From PRO6 sp035565775 (GTDB taxonomy: Bacteria; Pseudomonadota; Alphaproteobacteria; Rhizobiales; Xanthobacteraceae): a DNA stretch of 64,000 nucleotides. Made by a program: the position numbers and the translations under genes. The notes beneath the pieces are model-generated. The model saw only the letters and a program-made list of their open reading frames with translations. It was not told where the DNA came from and made no database searches. How positions within the stretch are numbered: the stretch's first letter is position 1; each line of letters opens with the position of its first letter. Where the stretch lies: positions 1 through 64,000 of the forward strand of contig DATMRW010000027.1 of assembly GCA_035565775.1 (NCBI GenBank), given 5' to 3'. This document shows, in pieces, positions 8,852 to 18,109 of this stretch.

Positions 8852-10831
8852 TCAGCTGTTTCCGTTGAGCAGCGGCGTGATCCGGCGAATGGTGACGCGC
8901 CGGTTCTGCCGCTCCGCGGCTTGCGTCTGGATCTTGAGATACTGCTCGCCATAGCCTTGCGAGGTCAGGTTCTCCGGTGGCACCTGGAACTGTGCCGTCA
9001 GAATTTCCGCGACCGATTCCGCGCGGCGATCCGAGAGCGACAGGTTGTCGAGGTCGGAGCCAACCGCATCGGTGTGGCCTTCGATCAAGAAGACTTCGCT
9101 GGGGTTGCGCGAGATCGCGCGGTTGATCGCATCGGCGATGACCTGGAGCTTGGCCGCCTGATCCGGCGTCACCGCCCACGATCCGGTCTCGAAGTTGACC
9201 GTGTCGAGATCGACGCGCGGCATGAGCTGACGCACCGACGGGCTGTAGCGGATCTCATCCAGCGTATAGCGGCGCTCGAGCGTCTGCACCGGCGGGGCCA
9301 GCATCGTCTCGTAGATGATCTCGGGGGAGGCCTCGTCATACTCGACGATGTAGCGGTTGCGCGGCATCCGCACGACCGGCGGCGGAATGTCGACGTAGAA
9401 GCCGTGGCCTGCACCGCGCGGACCGCGATAGCTGTTGTCGATGATGATCACTTCGCGGCCGTCGCGATCGCGGCGGATGCGGCGCAGCAGGCGGCCGTCA
9501 CGGTCATCGATCGTGATGATCTGCGAGCCGTCCGGGCGCACGATCACGGTGCGGTTCTCATCGCCACGACGCTCGACGCGGACGTCCCGCGCCCCGTAGC
9601 GGAAGCGGTCGACCTCGTTGTGGCGGATGAAGGCCTGGCCGTTCGGGTCCTGAACGATCACGCGCCCCGGCTCGGTGATGATGGTCCGGCCGCCTTCGCG
9701 CGTCTCGCGCCGCTGGCTGCGGAAATCTTCCAGCCGGCGCGGGCCGTCTTGGATGCCGTCGCGGCTCGCCGGCAGCGGGGTGACGGCAACCGGCGGCGGG
9801 GCGGGCGGCAGGGGGGCCGCAATCGGCGGGGTGGCCGGGCGGCGATCCTGATTGAACTGGCTACGCTGGCCGTCGGGGCCGGGACCGGCGCCGCGCTGAT
9901 CCGGGGCAGCACCGGGTACGCTGGGGACGCGGCCCTTTTGGTCAGGGGCGGGGACGGGACGGGCTGCTGCAGGCGGGGCGCCGTTCGCCGGCGGAACCGG
10001 CAGGGGCCTTGCGCCAGGGGGCGTCGCGGGCGGAGTAGCAGCCGGCGCTTCGGTGGTCGGGCGGGTGGGGGGCTGTTGTGCGGCGGCGGGCGGCGGCACC
10101 GGGCGGCCGTCCTGACGCTGCAGACGCTCGGTGCCGGCGGGGCGGCTTTCCTGCGGCTGGAGCCGTTCCGCTCCGGCCGGCCGGTTATCCTGGCGCTGCA
10201 GGCGGTCGCGGGCATCGGCAGGCGGCTGCGGCTGCGGGCGTGCGCCGGGCGGCGTTGCGGGCGGGGCATCGGTCGTCGGCCGGGGCGGGGGCTGCTGCTG
10301 GGCCGCGGGCGGCGGCATCGGGCGGCCGTCCGGGCGCTGCTGCAGGCGCTCGGTGCCTGCAGGGCGGTTTTCCTGCGGTTGCAGGCGCTCAGTCGCGGCG
10401 GGGCGCTGGGCCTGCGCAGGCGGCGGCGCCGGAGGCTGCTGCGGCCGGGCCGCGGCAGGGGGCGGTGCCTCACGGGGCGGGGCGGACTGAGCGGGTGTTT
10501 GCGGGCGGGGCGGCTCGGCACGCGGCGGAGGAGCGGCCGGCGGTTCCGCGCGCGGCGCCGGCGCGGCGGCAGGTGGAGCGGTCTGCGGGCGCTGTTGGCC
10601 CTCCGGCGGCCGCGGGCGGGCGCCGCCGCGTTGCTCCGGGCTTTCGCCGCGATTTTCTCCGCGCGGGGGACGCTGGCGGCGTTCGTCGGCCCCGCCTTCG
10701 GCCGCCGGCGGCCCGGCCTGGGCGATTTGCAGCGTCGGTTGGCCGGCGACGGCGTGCATGGGCGCAAGCGCGCCCGCGGCCAAGGTGAGCGCGGACGATG
10801 CGAGCAGGAGGACGCGAAGGCGGGTGGTCAT
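8852..10831 (-). CDS. OmpA-family protein with long proline/glutamine-rich region
   Basis: 659 aa from the ATG at 10831 (MTTRLRVLLLASS...), which gives a clean Sec signal peptide ending near AVAG; upstream frames to 10969 lack this. About 300 residues rich in Pro, Ala, Gln and Arg follow, including an imperfect long repeat. Next comes a conserved middle region (about 390-545) with repeated charged strands such as RTVIVRPDGSQIITIDD. The C-terminal OmpA peptidoglycan-binding domain (about 545-655) holds EGHTDAVGSDLDNLSLSDRRAE. It probably tethers the outer membrane or periplasm to peptidoglycan. The proline region could span the periplasm; this is inference. Exact family function unknown. Confidence 0.85.
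   Translation of the reverse strand: MTTRLRVLLLASSALTLAAGALAPMHAVAGQPTLQIAQAGPPAAEGGADERRQRPPRGENRGESPEQRGGARPRPPEGQQRPQTAPPAAAPAPRAEPPAAPPPRAEPPRPQTPAQSAPPREAPPPAAARPQQPPAPPPAQAQRPAATERLQPQENRPAGTERLQQRPDGRPMPPPAAQQQPPPRPTTDAPPATPPGARPQPQPPADARDRLQRQDNRPAGAERLQPQESRPAGTERLQRQDGRPVPPPAAAQQPPTRPTTEAPAATPPATPPGARPLPVPPANGAPPAAARPVPAPDQKGRVPSVPGAAPDQRGAGPGPDGQRSQFNQDRRPATPPIAAPLPPAPPPVAVTPLPASRDGIQDGPRRLEDFRSQRRETREGGRTIITEPGRVIVQDPNGQAFIRHNEVDRFRYGARDVRVERRGDENRTVIVRPDGSQIITIDDRDGRLLRRIRRDRDGREVIIIDNSYRGPRGAGHGFYVDIPPPVVRMPRNRYIVEYDEASPEIIYETMLAPPVQTLERRYTLDEIRYSPSVRQLMPRVDLDTVNFETGSWAVTPDQAAKLQVIADAINRAISRNPSEVFLIEGHTDAVGSDLDNLSLSDRRAESVAEILTAQFQVPPENLTSQGYGEQYLKIQTQAAERQNRRVTIRRITPLLNGNS
9998..10390 (-). 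repeat. Two imperfect copies of a proline-rich coding repeat in the OmpA-like gene
   Basis: The encoded unit runs RLQPQE.RPAGTERLQ..DGRP.PPPAA.QQPP.RPTT.AP.ATPPGARP. It appears twice, at about 10230-10388 (protein-first copy) and 9998-10165 (second copy), with shorter partial RLQ..NRPAG units between. Copies differ at several residues, so this is an old duplication rather than a recent slippage. Confidence 0.7.
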
Positions 10832-11108
10832 TCGATTAGGCACTCCATGATCTTCGATCAGCGATTTGAACGGCCCGGTTCCAGGATAGCTTCGCTGGGG
10901 GAGGGGCCGAACTGCATTCCCCTGCATCTGGAACGGGCCGCTTGGGCTGGAATGTGGCAAAGCCACCAAAAGCCTCCCTGAGAGCCGAGAATATTTTTCT
11001 CACTTTCAGAGACCGCGGCGCGTGGATGTTCAGATTGCGTTCATGCGCGGGCAAAGCGGTGGGAATTTTTCGCTCCGGGGCGACGGCCTGGGCGCCGCCA
11101 CCGCCAGC

Positions 11109-11139
11109 AAAAACGGCGCTCCCTTTCGGAAGCGCCGTT
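11109..11139 (-). terminator. Intrinsic terminator of the sdh operon
   Basis: On the minus strand, stem AACGGCGCT / AGCGCCGTT (11131-11139 with 11112-11120) is followed by TTTTT (11113-11109). It lies 36 bp after the sdhB stop. Confidence 0.8.
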
Positions 11140-11174
11140 CAAGAACTTCGCCGCACGAGATGCGCGAGCGGGCG

Positions 11175-11957
11175 TCAGACCTGACGCTCGACCAGCTTCA
11201 TCTTGAGGTTGGCGATCGCCTTGGCCGGATTCAGGCCCTTCGGGCAGGCCTTGGTGCAGTTCATGATGGTGTGGCAGCGATAGAGCCGGAACGGGTCCTC
11301 GAGGTTATCGAGACGCTCGCCGGTGGCCTCGTCGCGGCTGTCCTCGACCCAGCGGTTGGCCTGCAGGAGGGCCGCCGGACCGAGATAGCGATCCGAGTTC
11401 CACCAATAGCTCGGGCAGGAGGTCGAGCAGCAGGCGCAAAGGATGCACTCGTAAAGCCCGTCGAGCTTTTCGCGGTCTTCCTTGCTCTGGCGCCATTCCT
11501 TCTGCGGGGTCGGCGTCGTGGTGTGGAGCCACGGCTCGATCGACGCATACTGCGCGTAGAAGTTGGTGAGATCGGGAACCAGATCCTTCACCACCGGCTG
11601 ATGCGGCAGCGGGTTGACCTTGACCGCGCCGGTGTCGACGTCGTGCATCGAGGTCGTGCAGGCAAGACCGTTCTGGCCATCGATGTTCATGGCGCAGGAC
11701 CCGCACACGCCCTCGCGGCACGAACGCCGGAAGGTCAGCGTCGGGTCGATCTTGTTCTTGATCCAGATCAGGCCGTCCAGAACCATCGGACCGCAATCGC
11801 CGGTGTCGACATAATAGGTGTCGATCTGGGGATTCTTTCCGTCCTCGGGATTCCAGCGATAAACCTTGAACTCACGCAACGCCGCGGTCGTGGTCGGTTT
11901 CGGCCAGGTCTTACCTTCGGTGATCTTTGAGTTTTTCGGAAGCGCAAACTCGACCAT
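11175..11957 (-). CDS. sdhB: Succinate dehydrogenase iron-sulfur subunit
   Basis: Complex II subunit that carries electrons from SdhA to quinone through three Fe-S clusters. 260 aa, normal length. The 2Fe-2S ligands are Cys80, 85, 88 and 100 (CREGVCGSC). The 4Fe-4S and 3Fe-4S ligands lie in CILCACCSTSCP and CHTIMNCTKACPKGLNP. Last gene of sdhC-sdhD-sdhA-sdhB, 23 bp after sdhA, followed by a terminator. Confidence 0.98.
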   Translation of the reverse strand: MVEFALPKNSKITEGKTWPKPTTTAALREFKVYRWNPEDGKNPQIDTYYVDTGDCGPMVLDGLIWIKNKIDPTLTFRRSCREGVCGSCAMNIDGQNGLACTTSMHDVDTGAVKVNPLPHQPVVKDLVPDLTNFYAQYASIEPWLHTTTPTPQKEWRQSKEDREKLDGLYECILCACCSTSCPSYWWNSDRYLGPAALLQANRWVEDSRDEATGERLDNLEDPFRLYRCHTIMNCTKACPKGLNPAKAIANLKMKLVERQV

Positions 11958-11980
11958 GGTGTGGTCCTTTCTCCGACCCC

Positions 11981-13804
11981 TCAGTACACCCGCGCCTTCG
12001 GCGGGATGTACTGCACGTCATTGCTCATCGTGTAGGTGTGAACCGGGCGATAATCGATGGTGACCTTGCCGCTCTCGTCGAGCCAGGCCAGCGTATGCTT
12101 CATCCAGTTTTCGTCATCGCGCTCGGGGAAGTCCTCGCGGGCATGGGCGCCGCGGCTCTCGGTGCGGTTCGCAGCCGAGTCCATGGTCACCACCGCCTGA
12201 CCGATCAGGTTGTCGAATTCGAGCGTCTCGACGAGATCCGAATTCCACACCAGCGACCGGTCGGTCACGCCGATGTCGCCGATGCCGGCGAGCACCTTGT
12301 GGATCTTCTCCTGGCCTTCGCGCAGCACTTCGCCGGTACGAAAGACGGCGCAGTTGTTCTGCATCACCTTCTGCATGGCATCGCGCATCTCGGCGGTCGG
12401 GGTGCTGCCCGACGCATAGCGGAAGCGATCGAGGCGGCCGAGCGCCAGGTCGGCGGAGCCAGCCGGCAGGTCCGGCTGCTCGGCGTTCGGCGTCAGCTTC
12501 TCGGCGAGACGCAGCGCGGCGGCGCGGCCGAACACGACGAGGTCGATCAGCGAGTTCGAGCCGAGGCGGTTGGCGCCGTGGACGGACACGCAGGCGGCTT
12601 CGCCGACGGCCATCAGACCCGGCACCACGGCGTCGTTGTTGCCGTCCTTCTTGATGACGACTTCGCCGTGATAGTTCGTCGGGATGCCGCCCATGTTGTA
12701 GTGGACGGTCGGGATCATCGGGATCGGCTCGCGCGTCACGTCGACGTTGGCGAAGATCCGCGCCGATTCCGAAATGCCCGGCAGACGCTCGTGCAGGACC
12801 TCGGGCGACAGATGGTCGAGGTGCAGATAGATGTGATCCTTGTTCTTGCCGACGCCGCGGCCTTCACGGATCTCGATGGTCATCGCGCGCGAGACGACGT
12901 CACGCGAGGCGAGGTCCTTCGCCGACGGCGCATAGCGCTCCATGAAGCGCTCGCCCTCGGAGTTGACGAGATAGCCGCCTTCACCGCGCGCGCCCTCGGT
13001 CACGAGGCAGCCCGAACCGTAGATGCCGGTCGGGTGGAACTGGACGAACTCCATATCCTGCAGCGCAAGGCCGGCGCGCAGCGCCATGCCGCCACCGTCG
13101 CCGGTGCAGGTATGGGCCGAGGTGCACGACTGATAGGCACGGCCGTAGCCGCCGGTCGCGAGAATCACGGTCTGGGCGCGGAAGCGGTGCAGCTTGCCGT
13201 CGTCGAGATTGAGCGCGATGATGCCGCGGCAAACGCCCTGATCATCCATGATCAGGTCGATGGCGAAGTACTCGATGAAGAATTCGGCCGAGTGGCGCAG
13301 CGCCTGGCCGTACATCGTGTGCAGCATCGCGTGGCCGGTCCGGTCGGCCGCCGCGCAGGTGCGCTGGGCCTGGCCCTTGCCGTAGTCGATGGTCATGCCG
13401 CCGAACGGGCGCTGATAGATGCGGCCGTCCTCAGTGCGGGAAAACGGCACGCCCCAGTGCTCGAGCTCGTAGACCGCGGCCGGGGCGTGGCGAACCATGT
13501 ACTCGATGGAGTCCTGATCGCCGAGCCAGTCCGACCCCTTGACGGTGTCGTACATGTGCCAGCGCCAGTCGTCCTGGTGCATGTTGCCGAGCGAGGCCGA
13601 AATGCCGCCCTGTGCGGCGACCGTGTGCGAGCGCGTCGGGAACACTTTGGTGACGCAGGCGGTGCGAAGCCCAGCCTCGCTCGCGCCCACGACGGCGCGC
13701 AGACCCGCGCCGCCGGCGCCGACCACCACGACGTCGTAAGTATGATCCTCAAGCGGGTAGGCGCGGCCGTTGATGGCCGGAGCGCCGTTGCCGGAATCGG
13801 CCAT
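11981..13804 (-). CDS. sdhA: Succinate dehydrogenase flavoprotein subunit
   Basis: Oxidises succinate to fumarate in the TCA cycle with covalently bound FAD. 607 aa. FAD-binding GAGGAGLRA at about 29-37, and the histidine for covalent flavin attachment is His60 in SHTVAAQGG. The substrate and active-site segments HPTGIYGSG and GANRLGSNSL are present. It starts 3 nt after sdhD stops. Faces the cytoplasm and docks on SdhB. Confidence 0.98.
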   Translation of the reverse strand: MADSGNGAPAINGRAYPLEDHTYDVVVVGAGGAGLRAVVGASEAGLRTACVTKVFPTRSHTVAAQGGISASLGNMHQDDWRWHMYDTVKGSDWLGDQDSIEYMVRHAPAAVYELEHWGVPFSRTEDGRIYQRPFGGMTIDYGKGQAQRTCAAADRTGHAMLHTMYGQALRHSAEFFIEYFAIDLIMDDQGVCRGIIALNLDDGKLHRFRAQTVILATGGYGRAYQSCTSAHTCTGDGGGMALRAGLALQDMEFVQFHPTGIYGSGCLVTEGARGEGGYLVNSEGERFMERYAPSAKDLASRDVVSRAMTIEIREGRGVGKNKDHIYLHLDHLSPEVLHERLPGISESARIFANVDVTREPIPMIPTVHYNMGGIPTNYHGEVVIKKDGNNDAVVPGLMAVGEAACVSVHGANRLGSNSLIDLVVFGRAAALRLAEKLTPNAEQPDLPAGSADLALGRLDRFRYASGSTPTAEMRDAMQKVMQNNCAVFRTGEVLREGQEKIHKVLAGIGDIGVTDRSLVWNSDLVETLEFDNLIGQAVVTMDSAANRTESRGAHAREDFPERDDENWMKHTLAWLDESGKVTIDYRPVHTYTMSNDVQYIPPKARVY

Positions 13805-13807
13805 GGC

Positions 13808-14206
13808 CTAAACTCCAGATGACAGTTTGAAAATGGCGTAGATCGAAGCGAACGCAACGGCGGCAGAGAAGAAGTTATTGGCCATGATCAGGACCAGCTT
13901 CGACTTTTCGCCATGCACATAGTCTTCGATCACCACCTGCATGCCGATCTTCATATGCCAGGTGCTGGCAATGATGAACAACAGCATGATGATGGCTATC
14001 GCCGGTGAACCGAGAATTTGCGCCGCGCCGGCCTGATTGCGGCCCAGCAGGATCATGACCACGGCGATGACCGGGATGATGAGGACGGCCATGCCGACCG
14101 CGGTGAGGCGCTGGCGCCAGAAATCGGACGTGCCGGACTTGGCCGAGCCGAGGCCGCGCACGCGCGCAATCGGGGTGCGGATCGAATTGGAACGTTCGGA
14201 GCTCAT
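13808..14206 (-). CDS. sdhD: Succinate dehydrogenase membrane anchor subunit
   Basis: 132-aa inner-membrane anchor of complex II with three predicted spans, contributing to the quinone site and haem b binding. The segment QIL.. STWHMKIGMQVVIEDYVHGE carries the histidine and Tyr-Val-His pattern expected in SdhD. Its ATG overlaps the sdhC stop by 4 nt (ATGA), so translation is coupled. It sits between sdhC and sdhA in the standard order. Confidence 0.95.
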   Translation of the reverse strand: MSSERSNSIRTPIARVRGLGSAKSGTSDFWRQRLTAVGMAVLIIPVIAVVMILLGRNQAGAAQILGSPAIAIIMLLFIIASTWHMKIGMQVVIEDYVHGEKSKLVLIMANNFFSAAVAFASIYAIFKLSSGV

Positions 14207-14601
14207 CGGCCACCTCCCATCGCAAAGGCCGCGACCCAGAGCACGATCGTCAGCGCGACCGAGCCGATCAGCGTCGCACGGGTCAGCATTTCGCGCTCAC
14301 GCGCCTCATAGCCGTAGCCGAGGTCCCAGACGAAGTGGCGGATGCCGCCGAGCAGATGGTGGAGCAGGGCCCAAGTGTAGCCGATCATGATCAGGCGGCC
14401 GATCCAGCTCGCCATGAAAGCCTGGACATAGGCATAGGCGGCCGGGCCGGAGGCGGCGGCGATCAGCCACCACGCCAGAAGCAGGGTACCGAAATACAGA
14501 GCAATACCGGTGGCGCGATGAACGACGGACATCGCCATCGTCAAGGTCAGCCGGTAGGTCTGAAGGTGGGGGGAAAGCGGACGGTCAATCCTAGCGGACA
14601 T
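14203..14601 (-). CDS. sdhC: Succinate dehydrogenase cytochrome b556 subunit
   Basis: 132-aa inner-membrane subunit with three spans. It begins RPLSPHLQTYRL, the family signature, and contains SVVHRATGIALYFG and the haem-ligand region LLHHLLGGIRHFVWDLG. I start it at 14601 (MSARIDRPLSP); an in-frame ATG at 14616 is possible and neither has a strong ribosome site. First gene of the sdh operon, with a promoter candidate about 85 bp upstream. Confidence 0.95.
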   Translation of the reverse strand: MSARIDRPLSPHLQTYRLTLTMAMSVVHRATGIALYFGTLLLAWWLIAAASGPAAYAYVQAFMASWIGRLIMIGYTWALLHHLLGGIRHFVWDLGYGYEAREREMLTRATLIGSVALTIVLWVAAFAMGGGR

Positions 14602-14924
14602 GGTGTGACTTCGCATGTTGCTGCAACGGCGCGAGCCGATGACGGACAGGAACCGCGACCGTTGCCGGTGCGCGATAGAGCTATTCTATTTACGGAGACA
14701 AATTCATGAACGCAACGATGAAAATGCGTTCGATAGAATCTCCGTTCAATCCTTGGCGACGCAAAACGCCCACAAGATGGTCCGCAAGTTGCCGCAGTTG
14801 GCGTTAACAAAATGCCTACGGCGCAACGATTGGCGTAACGACCGCGCGTGATGCAGTCCGACGCGGCGGCCGCCAACAAATACGAACGCGTTCACTTTTT
14901 GCGCGCAGCCTGGCTGGTTAAGGC
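14602..14924. other. Gene-free gap between matB and sdhC
   Basis: 323 bp between the matB stop and the sdhC start, both on the minus strand. It contains the sdh promoter candidate and a 10-bp palindrome GAACGCGTTC at 14884-14893. Short frames here show no family features. Confidence 0.6.
14687..14715 (-). promoter_or_regulatory. Candidate sigma-70 promoter of sdhCDAB
   Basis: Read on the minus strand: TTGCGT (14715-14710), 17-nt spacer, TAAATA (14692-14687). This would give an sdh leader of about 80 nt. Confidence 0.45.
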
Positions 14925-16454
14925 TTAGGCCTTGTCGTAGAGCCCTGCAAAATTCTGGCGCAGCACGTTCTTCTGCACCTTGCCCATGGTGTTGCGCGGC
15001 AACTCGCCGACGAACATCACCCGTTTGGGGATTTTGAACTTGGCGATCTGGCCGTCGAGCGCGCCGACGACATCAGCCTCGCTGAGTTCGGCGCCCTTCT
15101 CCAGAACAACGACCGCCGTCACCGCCTCACCGAAATCCGCATGGGGCACGCCGATGACTGCGGACTCGACCACGCCCGGCATCGCGTCGATCTCGCTCTC
15201 GACCTCTTTCGGATAGACGTTGAAGCCGCCGGTGATCACCAGATCCTTGCCGCGGCCGACGATATGGACATAGCCGCGCGGGTCGATCTTGCCGAGGTCG
15301 CCGGTGATGAAAAACCCGTCCGGCCGGAATTCCGCCACGGTCTTTTCCGGCATCCGCCAGTAGCCCTTGAACACGTTCGGCCCGCGGACCTCGATCATTC
15401 CGATCTCGTCCCGCGCCAGCTCCTTGCCGGTTTCGGGATCGGTGACCCGCGCCTCGATCCCCGGCAGGGGAAAGCCGACCGCGCCCGGCACCCGGTCGCC
15501 GTCATAGGGATTGGACGTATTCATGTTGGTTTCGGTCATGCCGTAGCGTTCGAGCACCGCGTGGCCGGTCTTCGCCGACCATTCGCGATGGGTGTCGGCA
15601 AGCAGCGGCGCCGAGCCCGAGACGAACAGGCGCATGTTTTTCGTCGCCTCGCGTGTCAGCTCCGGATGCTGCAGCAGCCGGGTGTAGAAGGTCGGCACCC
15701 CCATCAGCACTGTCGCCCGCGCCATCAGCTCCATGATCCGGTCGGCATCGAACTTCGGCAAAAAGATCATCGTGGCGCCGGAAGCCAGAATGACGTTGCT
15801 GGCCACGAACAGCCCGTGCGTGTGATAGATCGGCAGCGCGTGGATCAGCACGTCCCTGTCGGTGAAACGCCAGTAGTCCACAAGCGTCAGCGTGTTGGAG
15901 ACGAGGTTGTCGTGGGTCAGCATGGCGCCCTTGGAGCGTCCGGTCGTGCCCGAGGTGTAGAGGATCGCGGCAAGATCGTCGCCGGCGCGCATCACCGTCT
16001 CGAAGGCGGATGGCTGGCCGGCCGCGCCGTCGGTCAGCGAGCCCTCGCCGGCCGCGTCCAGCGTCTCGACCTTTGCGCCGACCTTGGCCGCGATCCCGCC
16101 GATCGCACCGGCATGGGACGGATCGCACACGATGAGCGACGGCTCGGCATCGGTGACAAAATACTCGATCTCGTGGGCCGTGTAGGCGGTGTTCAGCGGC
16201 AGGAAGACGGCACCGGCGCGCACAGTCGCCAGATACAGCACAAGCGCCTCGACCGACTTTTCGACCTGCACCGCGACACGGTCGCCGACCTTGACGCCGC
16301 GCGACACGAGGTAATTCGCCACCCGCCCCGACCGCGCGACCAGCGCCTCATAGCTGATCAGCTCGCCACTGGCGGTTTCGATCGCCGTCTTCGCAGGATC
16401 GCGCAGACGGCCAAGGAGGCGGAAAAACAGGTTGGCGTTCGGATGGTCGTTCAT
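14925..16454 (-). CDS. matB: Malonyl-CoA synthetase (AMP-forming acyl-CoA ligase)
   Basis: ANL-superfamily ligase that activates malonate to malonyl-CoA through an acyl-adenylate. 509 aa. ATP motif ILYTSGTTGRSKGAM at about 164-178; adenylate motif RYGMTETNMNT; hinge and C-terminal GRGKDLVITGGFNVYP; catalytic Lys in PRNTMGKVQKN. The N-terminal PLNTAYTAHEIEYF segment is typical of MatB, which decides the malonate assignment over a general acyl ligase. No malonyl-CoA decarboxylase (matA) gene lies next to it. AGGA precedes the ATG by 7 nt. Divergent from an SDR gene. Confidence 0.85.
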   Translation of the reverse strand: MNDHPNANLFFRLLGRLRDPAKTAIETASGELISYEALVARSGRVANYLVSRGVKVGDRVAVQVEKSVEALVLYLATVRAGAVFLPLNTAYTAHEIEYFVTDAEPSLIVCDPSHAGAIGGIAAKVGAKVETLDAAGEGSLTDGAAGQPSAFETVMRAGDDLAAILYTSGTTGRSKGAMLTHDNLVSNTLTLVDYWRFTDRDVLIHALPIYHTHGLFVASNVILASGATMIFLPKFDADRIMELMARATVLMGVPTFYTRLLQHPELTREATKNMRLFVSGSAPLLADTHREWSAKTGHAVLERYGMTETNMNTSNPYDGDRVPGAVGFPLPGIEARVTDPETGKELARDEIGMIEVRGPNVFKGYWRMPEKTVAEFRPDGFFITGDLGKIDPRGYVHIVGRGKDLVITGGFNVYPKEVESEIDAMPGVVESAVIGVPHADFGEAVTAVVVLEKGAELSEADVVGALDGQIAKFKIPKRVMFVGELPRNTMGKVQKNVLRQNFAGLYDKA

Positions 16455-16560
16455 GCATCATCCTGCAAATCAAAAACAAACAATCGCTGGCGGAGCACTG
16501 CCGCTCGACTGGCCGACGAACTTAGCGCCGCCTGCACTATGTGACAACGGAGGACGCTGA

Positions 16561-17301
16561 ATGACTGATCAAGACGCACGCATCGCCTGGGTGACCGGCG
16601 GCGGCACGGGCATCGGCAAGGCGGGCGCGGCGGCGCTGGCGGCGGATGGCTGGACGGTGATCATTTCCGGCCGCCGCGGCGATGCGCTCGACGAGGCCGC
16701 CGCAGGGATCGCTGACGAGGGCGGCCGCATCGAGGCATTGACGCTCGACGTGAGCGACGCCGCTGATGCACAGGATGTCGCCGACGAGATTGTCAGGCGT
16801 CACGGCCGGATCGATCTGTTGGTCAACAGCGCCGGCGTCAACATCCGCAAGCGCGGCTGGTCCGACATGGACCTCGACGGCTGGAATACCGTGGTCGACA
16901 TCAACCTCACCGGGCTCTACCACTGCATGCGGGCCGTGCTGCCGACGATGCGCGCCCAGCAGGACGGCTGCGTGATCAACATCGCCTCATGGGCCGGCCG
17001 GTTCGTCTCAAAAGTCTCGGGCGCCGCCTACACCACTGTCAAGCATGGCGTCGTGGCGCTGACCCATTCCTTCAATCAGGAGGAATTCCGCAACGGCCTT
17101 CGCGCCTGCTGCATCTGCCCGGCCGAGGTCGCAACCGAGATCATGAAGCAGCGGCCGGTGCCGGTCAGCGACGAAGATCTTGCACGGATGCTGCAGCCGG
17201 ACGATCTTGGCCGCACCATCGCGTTTGTCGCCAACATGCCTCGACATGTCTGCGTCAATGAAGTGCTGATCAGCCCGACCTGGAACAGAAGCTACCTGTA
17301 G
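16561..17301 (+). CDS. SDR-family NAD(P)-dependent oxidoreductase
   Basis: Classical short-chain dehydrogenase, 246 aa. Cofactor motif TGGGTGIG at about 13-20, NSAG at about 90-93, catalytic Ser in NIASWAG and the YTTVK tetrad. Substrate unknown. A strong GGAGG lies 7 nt before the ATG. It is divergent from matB with 106 bp between, which may mean shared regulation. The C-terminus (LISPTWNRSYL) is ordinary for the family. Confidence 0.9.
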   Translation: MTDQDARIAWVTGGGTGIGKAGAAALAADGWTVIISGRRGDALDEAAAGIADEGGRIEALTLDVSDAADAQDVADEIVRRHGRIDLLVNSAGVNIRKRGWSDMDLDGWNTVVDINLTGLYHCMRAVLPTMRAQQDGCVINIASWAGRFVSKVSGAAYTTVKHGVVALTHSFNQEEFRNGLRACCICPAEVATEIMKQRPVPVSDEDLARMLQPDDLGRTIAFVANMPRHVCVNEVLISPTWNRSYL

Positions 17302-17443
17302 TCGCAATTATTCGGCCGCTCGCAAAACTGTGACCGGCCGCACGATCTGCATTGGCGCCGTCTGTCGCTATAGTGCGAAGCAGAGGGTTCGCGTTGCTGC
17401 GTGCCCGCCTTCGCGCTTCCTTCGATATGACGGCGAGAATGCT

Positions 17444-18091
17444 ATGTCCGTGACCACCCGACCCGAGATTCAGTTGCAGCCGAAGCCCGCGATTGCGGCC
17501 AGAGCGAAAGCGCCGGTGCATCCGCTGTGGCTGCGCATCAGCCACTGGGTCAATGCGGCAGCGATGATCGTGATGATCATGTCGGGCTGGCGGATCTACA
17601 ACGCCTCGCCGCTGTTTGCGTTTTCGTTTCCCGACGCCATCACGCTCGGCGGCTGGCTCGGCGGCGCGCTGCTCTGGCACTTCGCTGCGATGTGGGTGCT
17701 GGCCATCAACGGACTGATCTATCTCGTCCTCGGCATTCTCACCGGACGCTTCCGCAGAAAACTGCTGCCGATCAGCCCGCGCGGCGTAATCGCCGACAGC
17801 GGCGCGGCGCTCCGCGGCCGGCTCTCACACGACGATCTGTCGCGCTACAATCACGTCCAAAAACTTTTGTATGCCTGCGTCATCGTCGCCGGCATCGTTG
17901 CCGTTCTCTCCGGGCTTTCGATCTGGAAGCCGGTGCAGCTACAACAGCTCACCGCGCTCTTCGGCGGCTATGACACGGCGCGCTTCGTCCACTTCTTCGC
18001 GATGGCCTTCATCGTCGCATTCCTCGCCCTGCATGTCGTGCTTGCGGTGCTGGTGCCGAAAAGCCTGCGCGCGATGATCGTAGGCCGCTGA
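17444..18091 (+). CDS. Cytochrome b561-type membrane protein, partner of the adjacent molybdoenzyme
   Basis: 215 aa from the ATG at 17444 (GGCGAGA upstream). Four predicted spans with histidines placed as in the b-type cytochrome of Ni/Fe-hydrogenase and b561 families: LRISHWVNAAAM in span 1, LLWHFAAMWVL in span 2, YNHVQKLLY before span 3 and RFVHFFAMAF / ALHVVLAVL in span 4. It probably moves electrons between the quinone pool and a periplasmic partner. The next gene, 18 bp downstream, is a sulfite-oxidase-family molybdoenzyme, so the two form a likely redox pair analogous to, but not homologous in its membrane part with, MsrPQ. Confidence 0.85.
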   Translation: MSVTTRPEIQLQPKPAIAARAKAPVHPLWLRISHWVNAAAMIVMIMSGWRIYNASPLFAFSFPDAITLGGWLGGALLWHFAAMWVLAINGLIYLVLGILTGRFRRKLLPISPRGVIADSGAALRGRLSHDDLSRYNHVQKLLYACVIVAGIVAVLSGLSIWKPVQLQQLTALFGGYDTARFVHFFAMAFIVAFLALHVVLAVLVPKSLRAMIVGR

Positions 18092-18109
18092 ACCCCGGAG
18101 GCTTCTCCC

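Noticed and set aside
8804..10981. 725-codon plus-strand frame with Arg/Gly runs
   Set aside because: Antisense of the proline-rich OmpA gene; the Gly/Arg runs are the complement of proline/alanine codons.
11927..13822. 631-codon plus-strand frame
   Set aside because: Antisense of sdhA, with no recognisable domain.
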